24,229 nt of DNA from Nanobdellota archaeon. Lineage in GTDB: Archaea; Nanoarchaeota; Nanoarchaeia; Parvarchaeales; Parvarchaeaceae. Below are positions 15,035-22,027 of the stretch, in pieces; positions within the stretch are counted from its first letter, which is position 1, and each line of letters begins with the position of its first letter. The stretch is taken from assembly GCA_021852135.1 (NCBI GenBank), contig JAJZOB010000043.1, positions 1 to 24,229 of the forward strand, given 5' to 3'. The translations under genes were made by a program, and so were the position numbers. The notes below the pieces were generated by a model. The model did no database searches and had not been told where the DNA came from. It was given only the letters and a program-made list of their open reading frames with translations.

Positions 15035-16888
15035 TTAATTTTCGCTTTTTCCTGCTCCGCCTTGTGTATTATTATCATTATTTTCTTCATTCTGAGTATT
15101 TTGCTGTTCAGTACCTTGTGCAGGCTGCTCTTTTTGGCTGTAGATTTTAGAGCTAAGCTTGTTTATTATAGCTGTAAGCCTGTCCTTATCTTCGTTTATC
15201 TGCTCCAATGTAACATCTTCTTTTGATGTATCTTCCTTTATTTTCTTGATTATTTCATCTGCTTCGCCCTTCTCATCTTCCGTTATCTTATCCTTGAAAT
15301 CATTCAAAGTTTTTTCAAGGGAATAAGAAAGAGCCGAAATGTTATTTTTGGCTTCTATCAATTCCTTTATCTTTTTGTCATTCTCTTCATTTTCCTTTGC
15401 AGCTTGCATCATTTTTTCTATCTCTTCCTTTGAAAGTTTATGTGGAGCGCTTATAGTTATTTTCTGTGTCTTACCAGTTGCCTTATCTTTTGCAGATACA
15501 TTTAATATACCGTTAGCGTCTATATCGAAAGTGACCTCTATTTGTGGAACTCCCCTTGGCGCCGGAGGTATGCCTTCGAGATTAAAACTACCGAGACTTA
15601 TGTTGTCCTTTGCAAGGGGCCTTTCTCCTTGAAGTACATTTATGGTAACACTTGTCTGATAGTCATCAGCCGTAGAGAAGACCTTACTTGCCTTTATAGG
15701 TATTGTGCTATTTCTTTCTATTATTGGTGTGGAAACTCCTCCCAAAGTTTCTATACTAAGGGTTAAAGGAGTAACATCCAAAAGGACAATGTCTTTTATA
15801 TCTCCTGCTAAAACCGCACCTTGTATGGCTGCGCCCAATGCCACTGCCTCCATAGGGTCTACTCCTCTTTCTAACTTATCACCAAATATATCCGTAAGGA
15901 ATTTTTGGACTATCGGCATTCTTGTCGGCCCCCCTACCAGAATTATTTTCGAGACTTTTTCCTTTTCTATTCCTGCATCCTTTAGGACATTGTCTATTGG
16001 TTGCCTTGATTTTTCTATAATTGGCCTTACTAAATTTTCCAACGTTGCTCTTGAAATTTTGACATCCAGATTCTTTGGAGAGTTGTTAACTACTGTTATA
16101 TAAGGCAAATTTATTTCGGTTTCTAACACAGTTGATAACTCTATCTTGGCTTTTTCAACGGCATCCCTTATCCTCTGCATTGCTACCTTGTCTTTGCTTA
16201 TGTCAAAATTTTCCTTAGTCTTGAAATCATTTACTACATAAGTCGTTAAAGCATTGTCCATGTCGACCCCGCCAAGCTCAACATCCCCCGAAGTAGCTAA
16301 AACCTCGAATGTGCCTGCAGAAATTTCCATTAAGGTTACATCAAGAGTTCCGCCTCCAAGATCGTACACTAAAACTTTAGTGTCCGTTGATTTGTCTAAT
16401 CCGTATGCCATGGCCGCTGCAGTAGGCTCATTTATTATCCTCACAACATCCAATCCTGCTATGCTTCCTGCATCCTTTGTTGCCTGTCTTTGATTGTCAT
16501 TGAAGTAGGCCGGAACGGTTATTACCGCTTTTTTGACTTCCGTACCTAAAAACGCTTCTGCATCTCTCTTTATTTTCTGCAGTATAAAAGCAGATATCTG
16601 CTGAGGAGTATATTCTTTGCCGCTTACATTATATTTATAATCGCTCCCCATCTTTCTCTTTGCTGCAAATATTGTATTTTGAGGATTTGAAACTGCTTGT
16701 CTTCTTGCAGGTTCTCCTACCAGGATTTGATTGTCTTTTGTAAACGCTACTACGGATGGAAACATCTTCCCAGCTACTGTTGCTCCTTCTGCACTTGGTA
16801 TTATCGCAGGTTTACCTGCCGTTACTACCGCAGCCTGTGAATTTGAAGTTCCCAAATCTATTCCTATTATCTTTTCTTTTTCTGTCAT
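15035..16888 (-). CDS. dnaK: Chaperone DnaK (Hsp70)
   Basis: Hsp70 chaperone, 617 residues, an ATP-driven foldase in the cytoplasm. The ATPase domain has [10 protein letters not shown] at 8-17, [11 protein letters not shown] and [12 protein letters not shown] in the middle, and a VGGPTRMP block. The linker region [19 protein letters not shown] and the beta-sandwich substrate domain follow, then a helical lid and a Gln/Asn/Glu-rich tail. The phosphate-loop variant ELGGVDMD replaces the usual HLGGEDFD. The ATG overlaps the grpE stop by four bases (ATGA), so the two are translationally coupled. dnaK is patchily distributed in archaea and is generally seen as acquired from bacteria; the grpE-dnaK-dnaJ order here matches the bacterial one. 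Confidence 0.98.
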   Translation of the reverse strand: MTEKEKIIGIDLGTSNSQAAVVTAGKPAIIPSAEGATVAGKMFPSVVAFTKDNQILVGEPARRQAVSNPQNTIFAAKRKMGSDYKYNVSGKEYTPQQISAFILQKIKRDAEAFLGTEVKKAVITVPAYFNDNQRQATKDAGSIAGLDVVRIINEPTAAAMAYGLDKSTDTKVLVYDLGGGTLDVTLMEISAGTFEVLATSGDVELGGVDMDNALTTYVVNDFKTKENFDISKDKVAMQRIRDAVEKAKIELSTVLETEINLPYITVVNNSPKNLDVKISRATLENLVRPIIEKSRQPIDNVLKDAGIEKEKVSKIILVGGPTRMPIVQKFLTDIFGDKLERGVDPMEAVALGAAIQGAVLAGDIKDIVLLDVTPLTLSIETLGGVSTPIIERNSTIPIKASKVFSTADDYQTSVTINVLQGERPLAKDNISLGSFNLEGIPPAPRGVPQIEVTFDIDANGILNVSAKDKATGKTQKITISAPHKLSKEEIEKMMQAAKENEENDKKIKELIEAKNNISALSYSLEKTLNDFKDKITEDEKGEADEIIKKIKEDTSKEDVTLEQINEDKDRLTAIINKLSSKIYSQKEQPAQGTEQQNTQNEENNDNNTQGGAGKSEN

Positions 16889-17337
16889 ATACTGATTTTA
16901 ACTTTCGGATATCTTATTATTTTTCCGTTAAGTTTATAACCTTTCTGCACCTCCTCGATTATCTTTCCTTTTTCTTTTTCGCTTTCTTCGGTCGCAACTG
17001 CTTCTGCTATATCTGAAGAAAACTCCTTACCAACTACTTCCATTTCTTCTAGGCCATAATGGGATAAGATGGAAATAAGCACTTTGTGTAGGGCCTTTAT
17101 CTTTTCATCTTTATCCTGCTTTAATACGCTATCAAAATCATCCAGTAACTTAAGCATATCCAGTATTAAACGCTCATTTGAATACTTTATGTATTCAACT
17201 AACTCTTTTTCCTTTGATTTTTTGTAATTATCTACTTCGGCAAGAAGATAAAGATACTTAGACTTGTAATCATCTTCGGTTTGTTCTTCATGTTTTTCGA
17301 CATTTACATCTTGTGCGGCATTTGTATTTTCTTCCAT
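16885..17337 (-). CDS. grpE: Nucleotide exchange factor GrpE
   Basis: GrpE, 150 residues, which releases ADP from DnaK. The N-terminus is acidic ([22 protein letters not shown]). A long coiled-coil helix follows ([19 protein letters not shown], then [14 protein letters not shown]). The C-terminal beta domain contains [19 protein letters not shown] and ends [17 protein letters not shown], the family hallmark. The protein is short for the family (E. coli 197) because the N-terminal region is reduced. It overlaps dnaK by four bases and follows the putative SecB-like gene by 36 bases. It is probably the second gene of the chaperone operon. Confidence 0.93.
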   Translation of the reverse strand: MEENTNAAQDVNVEKHEEQTEDDYKSKYLYLLAEVDNYKKSKEKELVEYIKYSNERLILDMLKLLDDFDSVLKQDKDEKIKALHKVLISILSHYGLEEMEVVGKEFSSDIAEAVATEESEKEKGKIIEEVQKGYKLNGKIIRYPKVKISI

Positions 17338-17373
17338 AAAATTAGACCTATGTACAGTAATATCTATTTTTTA

Positions 17374-17814
17374 TTAATTTTTGCTCTTTTTATCCTTTTC
17401 TTTCTTTTCATCCTTCTTTTCCGTGGAAACTTTTGGTAGAGGTAAAATCGACGGAAGCTGCAACATCTTTGAAAGAGACATTGCTTCTATTATGCTTATG
17501 TTAAGACTAGTCTGCAACACTTCTTCGGTTACGGAATCGTCAAGAACCTTTTCATCCTGCCATTTGTTGTAAATCTTATCAATATCTTCCGAAGTATGCA
17601 CTATAAAACCCTCGATTACTATATGCCCCAATTCCTCCGAAGCATTTGCAGTGAACTTGGCATCAAACCTAAATTGAAACTTCAAAACCTTAAACTTCTC
17701 GTCCTTTTCAACGTCTAAAACGGTTATGTTGTTAGATATGCCCATCTGCGTTTCTGGAGGTATGTTATCCTCTCTTTTCGCATCAACCTTAGTTATCAAG
17801 TAATTTATTATCAT
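17374..17814 (-). CDS. Conserved protein, possibly SecB-like chaperone
   Basis: A 146-residue protein, first gene of the grpE-dnaK-dnaJ operon. The fold looks like four beta strands followed by a C-terminal helix. Strands appear at about 2-10, 28-37, 40-53 (FKVLKFQFRFDAKFTA) and 61-70 (LGHIVIEGFIVH). A long helix and the segment MLQLPSILPLPKV come near 115-130. This is the order seen in SecB, whose end reads LFPYAR, helix, then a Pro-rich LxxPxxF strand. A Lys/Glu/Asp tail follows. No membrane segment is present. The identity with SecB is weak, so the call rests on secondary-structure pattern and on the chaperone context. CTTTTAAATA on minus (17836-17845) is a likely TATA box, about 22-31 nt before the ATG, which would make this the promoter of the whole operon. 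Confidence 0.75.
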   Translation of the reverse strand: MIINYLITKVDAKREDNIPPETQMGISNNITVLDVEKDEKFKVLKFQFRFDAKFTANASEELGHIVIEGFIVHTSEDIDKIYNKWQDEKVLDDSVTEEVLQTSLNISIIEAMSLSKMLQLPSILPLPKVSTEKKDEKKEKDKKSKN

Positions 17815-17835
17815 AGCATTCTATAAGAGTATTAG

Positions 17836-17845
17836 TATTTAAAAG
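17836..17845 (-). promoter_or_regulatory. TATA box of the grpE-dnaK-dnaJ operon
   Basis: CTTTTAAATA on the minus strand, 22-31 nt before the ATG at 17814. It is one half of an 85-bp divergent promoter region. No CIRCE-type inverted repeat (TTAGCACTC-N9-GAGTGCTAA) is present here. Confidence 0.5.
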
Positions 17846-17868
17846 TTTCCACAGGTAAGATAAAAAAC

Positions 17869-17877
17869 TATATATTT
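17869..17877 (+). promoter_or_regulatory. TATA box of the hypothetical gene-htpX unit
   Basis: TATATATTT on the plus strand, ending 23 nt before the ATG at 17900. GGAG at 17895-17898 is only one base from that ATG, too close for a normal ribosome-binding site, so a leaderless or nearly leaderless message is more likely. Confidence 0.5.
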
Positions 17878-17899
17878 AGGAAGGTAACTTTAAAGGAGA

Positions 17900-18391
17900 A
17901 TGAAAGAAGGAAAAAACGCTTATTATTACTTCGAAAAACTTAAGGAAAAAGGTTTGAACGAAGAAAGATATTATGCTCAGAGCTTAAGTCCTATAAATGA
18001 GGAAAATAGCTTTCCAGATGAGAAAGCATTTATGAACTGGATTGTAGACAGTGACTTTATGGACCTAAGAACTATGAATGAAATAATCTTTTCAGTCTAT
18101 TCGAATCCTTCTTCAGAAGAGAATATAGTAATAAATAGATACATAAAAGAAGAGAATAAGCAAGAGCAGATATCCAAGCTTTCTGATGAATGTACAGAAA
18201 ACGTGCTTTATTTGCTTAAAGTACTTACTGATTTAAAGAGCTATACTACAGAAGATTTAATCAAAATCCATGAGGACACATTTGACAAAATTGACAGAAT
18301 GAAAGAAAGCCTAAATGACATAATAAACGGTGCATTTGAATACTTTAAAAAGAAAGAAAAGCAGGGCAAGAAGGAACAGTATATAGGTTAA
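17900..18391 (+). CDS. Hypothetical acidic protein upstream of htpX
   Basis: A 163-residue soluble protein I do not recognise. It is rich in Glu, Lys, Asn and Tyr and predicted to be mostly helical. The region IKEENKQEQISKLSDECTEN, then LYLLKVLTDLKSYT, suggests a coiled coil or helical bundle in the C-terminal half. There is one Cys and no signal peptide or TM segment. It has its own TATA box and shares a divergent promoter with the chaperone operon. htpX begins ten bases after its stop, so it is probably co-transcribed with that membrane protease. A link to protein quality control is inferred from context only. Confidence 0.7.
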   Translation: MKEGKNAYYYFEKLKEKGLNEERYYAQSLSPINEENSFPDEKAFMNWIVDSDFMDLRTMNEIIFSVYSNPSSEENIVINRYIKEENKQEQISKLSDECTENVLYLLKVLTDLKSYTTEDLIKIHEDTFDKIDRMKESLNDIINGAFEYFKKKEKQGKKEQYIG

Positions 18392-18400
18392 ATAGTTTAA

Positions 18401-19315
18401 ATGCACGGTAATACAAACTGTATGTCAATAGCTAAGATAGCGTTGTTATTTGCCTCATTGTCACTTATACTTGTAAGTTTTGGAGTATTGATAGGCTATT
18501 TCCTTGGAGATATCTTTATATGGCTTTCCATTTTTCTTTTAATGGCAATAGCGATGAACGTTTTTTCTTACTTCAAAAGTGATTACATAGCTATAAAAAT
18601 GACAAGAAGCAAAATAATAGATAGGTCCGAAAACCCCAGATTTTATGATATTGTAGAGAAAATTTCTGAGCAAGCTCAGATACCTATGCCAAAGGTTGGC
18701 ATAATGCCAACTGAAGTTCCGAATGCTTTTGCTACAGGGAAAGATGAAAATCATTCAGTAGTAGTTGCGACCAAGGGTATATTAAAGATGCTGAATGATG
18801 ATGAATTAGAGGCAGTCATAGGGCATGAAATCAGCCATATAACTCACAAGGATATTTTAATTTCAACTATAGCCGCAACAATAGCAACATTAATATCTTA
18901 CATTGGAAACATGATACTTTTCTCTGAGTTTTTTGGAGGGTTAGATGAAAGAAATAATAGTAGCGGTATAATTTTGCTTATAGCAGCAATACTAATACCA
19001 ATAGGAGCAATCTTTATACAACTAGGTATCTCTAGAGATAGAGAAGCATACGCAGACGAAGGCAGCGTCAGACTATTAAGAAAACCTGACCAATTAATAT
19101 CCTCCCTGAAAAAAATAAGCAATTTTAGCATGGTAAACAAAAAGTCAATTTTTGGAAGAAACAAACAAAGTAATACACAACCTGGAGCTTACTCCTCACT
19201 TTTTATAGTAAACAACTTTTCAAAGCATTATCTTACAAATTTATTTTCAACACACCCTTCTTTGGAAAAGAGAATAGAAAACATAAACCGCGTAAGAAAT
19301 GAACTTGAGATATAG
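18401..19315 (+). CDS. htpX: HtpX family membrane zinc metalloprotease
   Basis: M48B-family HtpX protease, 304 residues, which degrades misfolded membrane proteins. Two N-terminal TM helices (about 9-33 and 37-58) are followed by the catalytic domain. The zinc motif HEISH lies at 142-146 within AVIGHEISHITHKD. Two more hydrophobic segments lie at about 152-175 and 188-210. DREAYADEGSVRLL then supplies the third zinc ligand (Glu215). Length is normal. The start could also be the ATG at 18422. The stop at 19313-19315 directly abuts the stop of the convergent next gene with no base between. Its position beside the DnaK operon fits a stress role. Confidence 0.93.
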   Translation: MHGNTNCMSIAKIALLFASLSLILVSFGVLIGYFLGDIFIWLSIFLLMAIAMNVFSYFKSDYIAIKMTRSKIIDRSENPRFYDIVEKISEQAQIPMPKVGIMPTEVPNAFATGKDENHSVVVATKGILKMLNDDELEAVIGHEISHITHKDILISTIAATIATLISYIGNMILFSEFFGGLDERNNSSGIILLIAAILIPIGAIFIQLGISRDREAYADEGSVRLLRKPDQLISSLKKISNFSMVNKKSIFGRNKQSNTQPGAYSSLFIVNNFSKHYLTNLFSTHPSLEKRIENINRVRNELEI

Positions 19316-20023
19316 CTACAAATATTCTATCCTGCCCTTTAAGCCCTCAAAATCGTAATTTATCTTTATCCTTTCCCTTCTTCCATTTTTTACGATATTA
19401 AAGCCCGTCTCCTGTTCAAAAATCAATATTGGATTTTTATTGCCCGAAGAGTAAATTTCATTTAGAAGTCTTTCTTTGTAAACATAAGAACCTGAAAGAT
19501 CCATTACGGTGGCATTTGAAATCAATTCTAGCAGCGACTTTTTAAAATCTGTCGCTAATGCTTTTATTTTACTGTCATAGTTGTTTTCTAATATGTAAAG
19601 CAAGTTTAAGTGGTAATTCAAAATTGAAAAATCTACAAGTATGTCTCCTCCGTTTTCGGTCCTAACGTAAAAACCGTTTAAATTTCCGCCTAATCTTTTG
19701 TATATTCCAAACCAATAAATTGAATGTGGAGCTACATGATCCCGAAAGGGCTCATTTTTAAACTTCCTTTCAATTAAATGTGCTTCTTCATGCAAGATTG
19801 TATCAAAAAGCTCTTTTTTATGTTCGTTGATTCTGCCATCAATAAAAGAATTTATGCATATTTTGTCTTTTTCTAAGTTATAAGAACCAAAAATATCCGT
19901 TGGCATATTCTCAAGGTAATAATTTTTGATATTGAAAGCACCGATCTTTTTAAATTCAGGAAAATCTCTACCCAGTTTATTAATTGACGTGTCTAACAAT
20001 GACTCCAAATTAACTGCTTCCAT
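19316..20023 (-). CDS. Putative SprT-like zinc metalloprotease
   Basis: A 235-residue protein not clearly assigned to a family. It has a HExxH-type motif, HEEAH, at 78-82 in ELFDTILHEEAHLIE. About 18 residues later comes HSIYWFGIYKRLGGN, where SprT-like proteases have a third zinc His and a conserved Trp/Leu-Gly helix. His96 and His100 are the candidates. The remaining 100 residues are helical, then a strand-rich end. No signal peptide or TM segment is visible. Catalytic activity is plausible because HExxH, its Glu and a downstream His are intact. TATATATA at 20044-20051 lies about 28 nt from the ATG and suggests a leaderless message. The gene converges on htpX. Confidence 0.75.
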   Translation of the reverse strand: MEAVNLESLLDTSINKLGRDFPEFKKIGAFNIKNYYLENMPTDIFGSYNLEKDKICINSFIDGRINEHKKELFDTILHEEAHLIERKFKNEPFRDHVAPHSIYWFGIYKRLGGNLNGFYVRTENGGDILVDFSILNYHLNLLYILENNYDSKIKALATDFKKSLLELISNATVMDLSGSYVYKERLLNEIYSSGNKNPILIFEQETGFNIVKNGRRERIKINYDFEGLKGRIEYL

Positions 20024-20043
20024 CTATAAATTTAACTGTACCC

Positions 20044-20051
20044 TATATATA
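20044..20051. promoter_or_regulatory. Shared TATA box (tRNA-Arg and protease gene)
   Basis: The symmetric sequence TATATATA can be read in both directions. On minus it lies about 20-28 nt before the ATG of the SprT-like gene. On plus it lies about 30-38 nt before the tRNA-Arg gene, the usual distance for a tRNA with a short 5' leader. Confidence 0.5.
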
Positions 20052-20081
20052 AAGATTGAAAAGGTAGAATATTAAAGAAAT

Positions 20082-20155
20082 GCTCCTGTAGTCTAACTTG
20101 GATAGAACGCAGGCCTGCGGAGCCTGATATCTGGATTCAAATTCCAGCAGGGGCA
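20082..20155 (+). tRNA. tRNA-Arg (anticodon GCG)
   Basis: A complete 74-nt cloverleaf. The acceptor stem is GCTCCTG with CAGGGGC (one G-T pair) and the discriminator base is A. The anticodon stem CAGGC/GCCTG encloses loop CTGCGGA, giving anticodon GCG, which reads CGC and CGT. The T arm is CTGGA-TTCAAAT-TCCAG. There is no intron and no encoded CCA. It is probably the first of a two-tRNA transcript with tRNA-Pro 32 bases downstream. Confidence 0.95.
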
Positions 20156-20187
20156 AATAAATAATAAAAACAACAATCATTTTCCAA

Positions 20188-20262
20188 GGGGCAGTGGTCT
20201 AGCTTGGTTATGACACCAGCCTAGGGCGCTGGTGGCCCTGGGTTCAAATCCCAGCTGCCCCA
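20188..20262 (+). tRNA. tRNA-Pro, unusual anticodon AGG
   Basis: A complete 75-nt cloverleaf. The acceptor stem is GGGGCAG with CTGCCCC and the discriminator is A. The anticodon stem CCAGC/GCTGG encloses a 7-base loop CTAGGGC, so positions 34-36 are AGG. The variable loop is short (5 nt), which rules out a tRNA-Leu reading of TAG. The T arm is CTGGG-TTCAAAT-CCCAG. Archaea normally read proline with GGG, TGG and CGG and avoid A at position 34, so this is worth a check. No intron, no CCA. An ORF starts on the very next base. Confidence 0.9.
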
Positions 20263-20427
20263 ATGTTTGCTAGGAGTATAGGATGCACAGAATACGCTTT
20301 AACTGATAATGGTAAAGAATTAAGAAATGCAATAATCCCATTATTAAATGGGCATCTGACAGAGATGGATATAATGAAAAAAGTAAAAGCTGTGATCAAT
20401 CAAATATACACGCGTAATTTTGGATAA
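20263..20427 (+). pseudogene. 54-codon ORF directly after tRNA-Pro; possible regulator fragment
   Basis: An ATG-to-TAA ORF that begins on the base after the tRNA-Pro discriminator. The peptide includes TEYALTDNGKELRNAIIPLL. This matches the wing-strand pattern YxLTxxGxEL found near the C-terminus of winged-helix regulators (HxlR, PadR and related), and is followed by a helix ending at the stop. The recognition-helix part expected before it is missing, because the tRNA occupies that space. It could be the tail of a regulator gene broken by a rearrangement or integration at the tRNA 3' end, or a chance ORF. There is no ribosome-binding site. Confidence 0.3.
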
Positions 20428-20472
20428 AGCAATTTGATTGATTTTTATAGAATAACCAGTGTACATATTAAT

Positions 20473-20991
20473 ATGAAAATAGCCGTAGGCTCAAACAACC
20501 CTGTCAAGGTAAACGCCGTAAAGAACGCTTTCAAAGAGTTTTACAATGAATTCGAGTTGGTAAGTTTATCAGCTCCATCAAATGTTTCAAATATGCCCAT
20601 GTCATTAAAAGAAACAATCAAAGGAGCAAGAAACCGCGCAATTTATTCAATAAAAAGTGAAAATGCGGATTTCGGCGTAGGATTAGAAGGCGGATGCGAA
20701 GAACTTGATGGTAAATTTTTCCTTGGAGGTATAGTCGTCATAGTAGACAGAAACGGAAAAGAAGGAATAGGAAAATCGAGTGCAGTGAGTTTGCCAGAAT
20801 CATTCATAAGGGAAATTAGAAAAGGAAAGGAACTGGGTGAAATAATTGACGAAATTACTAATGACAAAAATTCAAAGCAGAAAGGAGGAGCTGTTTCGTT
20901 TTTGACTAACAATAAACTACAAAGAGAAGGTGAATTTACTGATGCAGTGATATTTGCGCTTGTACCTTTTATAAAAAATGGCCTTTACTAA
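20473..20991 (+). CDS. Inosine/xanthosine triphosphatase (DUF84/YjjX family)
   Basis: A 172-residue DUF84 (YjjX) non-canonical purine NTP phosphatase that removes ITP and XTP from the nucleotide pool. I use the ATG at 20473, not the upstream TTG at 20434, because the family N-terminus MKIAVGSNNPVKVNAVKNAF begins exactly there. Other family blocks are ETIKGARNRA, GVGLEGGCEELDGKFFLGGI, and a GKSSAVSLPES segment. The C-terminus KGGAVSFLTNNKLQREGEFTDA is also typical. No TM segment. It is a single gene downstream of the tRNA pair and converges on the TIGR01777 gene with a 27-base gap. The family assignment is strong; the gene name is left open because archaeal names vary. Confidence 0.93.
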   Translation: MKIAVGSNNPVKVNAVKNAFKEFYNEFELVSLSAPSNVSNMPMSLKETIKGARNRAIYSIKSENADFGVGLEGGCEELDGKFFLGGIVVIVDRNGKEGIGKSSAVSLPESFIREIRKGKELGEIIDEITNDKNSKQKGGAVSFLTNNKLQREGEFTDAVIFALVPFIKNGLY

Positions 20992-21018
20992 TTATAATGG
21001 TGTGCTATCCTTCAATTA

Positions 21019-21915
21019 TCAGTCTTTAAGGTATTTTAACAAAGCCGCTTTCAAGTCAGTATTTCTAAATGAAAACCCTGAATCAATCGCTTTTTTAGGC
21101 ATTACTTTTTGGCTTGAAAATAGTAAAAGCCGGCCCATCTCCCCTAGAAGAAGGTTCAATGCAAAGCTAGGTATCTTTATAAGCCTCCTTTTGTTTTCTA
21201 TTTCTGCAAGCATGGAAAAGAAATCTTCCATTTGAACAGGATTTGGTGAAACCGCATTAAACGGGCCGTTTAAGTTTCTATAAATAATAAAACGAATTAA
21301 ATCAGAAAGGTCCTGCAAGTCTATCCAAGAAAGCCACTGGTTTTTATTATAAGCTGAAAAACCGTATTTTACAATCTTATCTAATCTTTCAAGTATGCCC
21401 CCTTTGCCGATTACTATACCAGTCCTCATTATTGAAACGCTTATTCCGAATTTTGCTGCCTTCATTGCCTCATTTTCCCACATTATGCAGGTCTTGCTTA
21501 AAAAATCGGTGCTTATCCCAGAATTTTCATGCAAAATTTCATCGGTGTTTTTCTTATAGTAACCTACTGCCGAACTATTCACAAGAATCTTTGGTCTTTC
21601 CTTTGCTTTGCCTATGGATTCAACTATATGCCTAGTTGACATGATCCTGCTTTTAAGTATTAAATCCTTTTCTTTCTTTGACCACCTTTTATTTGCGAGT
21701 GATTCGCCCGTTAAATTTATCACCGCATTGTAACCTGATATTGTGTTTGCTAAAAAGTCTGTATTCTGCTCGTAAGGGTCCCATTTTATGTACTTTACAG
21801 TTTTATTGTTTTTTGTCTCTCCCCTTGTAAGTACAAGAACTTCATTTTCACTTGATAGATACTCAACCAGTTTCCTGCCTATAAAACCAGTTCCACCTGC
21901 AACCACTATTTTCAT
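21019..21915 (-). CDS. TIGR01777 family NAD(P)-dependent epimerase/dehydratase-like protein
   Basis: An extended SDR protein of the TIGR01777/YfcH type, 298 residues. The Rossmann N-terminus is MKIVVAGGTGFIGRKLVEYL with GGTGFIG at 7-13. NLTGESLANKRWSKKEKD near 68-85 is a family hallmark, followed by a VNSSAVGYYK segment holding the Tyr of the SDR catalytic region. FNAVSPNPVQMEDFF matches the family's C-terminal FNxxxPxPVxxxxF block. Length matches the family (about 300). Some relatives were once called cell-division inhibitor SulA, but the enzyme activity is unknown. A perfect 16-bp palindrome lies 13-29 nt upstream, in the divergent region shared with gapN. Confidence 0.9.
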   Translation of the reverse strand: MKIVVAGGTGFIGRKLVEYLSSENEVLVLTRGETKNNKTVKYIKWDPYEQNTDFLANTISGYNAVINLTGESLANKRWSKKEKDLILKSRIMSTRHIVESIGKAKERPKILVNSSAVGYYKKNTDEILHENSGISTDFLSKTCIMWENEAMKAAKFGISVSIMRTGIVIGKGGILERLDKIVKYGFSAYNKNQWLSWIDLQDLSDLIRFIIYRNLNGPFNAVSPNPVQMEDFFSMLAEIENKRRLIKIPSFALNLLLGEMGRLLLFSSQKVMPKKAIDSGFSFRNTDLKAALLKYLKD

Positions 21916-21928
21916 ATAATTTATAATA

Positions 21929-21944
21929 AGATTCTTAAGAATCT
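21929..21944. promoter_or_regulatory. Perfect 16-bp palindrome (possible operator)
   Basis: AGATTCTTAAGAATCT is identical to its reverse complement. It lies in the 112-bp divergent region between the TIGR01777 gene (ATG 21915) and gapN (ATG 22028), about 14 nt before the former's start. A homodimeric transcription factor could bind there. It has no spacer and no loop, so it is not a terminator. Confidence 0.4.
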
Positions 21945-21981
21945 CTTTTTATTAACTTTTAGTAACATAAACAAAAAAGCG

Positions 21982-21990
21982 TTTATACTA
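21982..21990 (+). promoter_or_regulatory. TATA box of gapN
   Basis: TTTATACTA on plus lies about 38-46 nt before the ATG at 22028. It leaves a leader of 15-20 nt that holds AAGGTGAT at 22017-22024, a Shine-Dalgarno sequence. Confidence 0.5.
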
Positions 21991-22027
21991 ATAACTTTTT
22001 ACCATTGATAATAAGAAGGTGATAAAT

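Noticed and set aside
17815..17899. CIRCE or other known heat-shock operator in the chaperone promoter
   Set aside because: No TTAGCACTC-N9-GAGTGCTAA-type repeat is present on either strand.
20188..20262. Reading of the tRNA as tRNA-Leu(TAG)
   Set aside because: The variable loop is only 5 nt, and shifting the anticodon would break the 7-base loop closed by CCAGC/GCTGG.
20434..20472. TTG start that lengthens the DUF84 protein by 13 residues
   Set aside because: The family N-terminus starts at the ATG at 20473.
22019..22027. GTG start of gapN
   Set aside because: The GTG lies inside the AAGGTGAT ribosome-binding site of the ATG at 22028.
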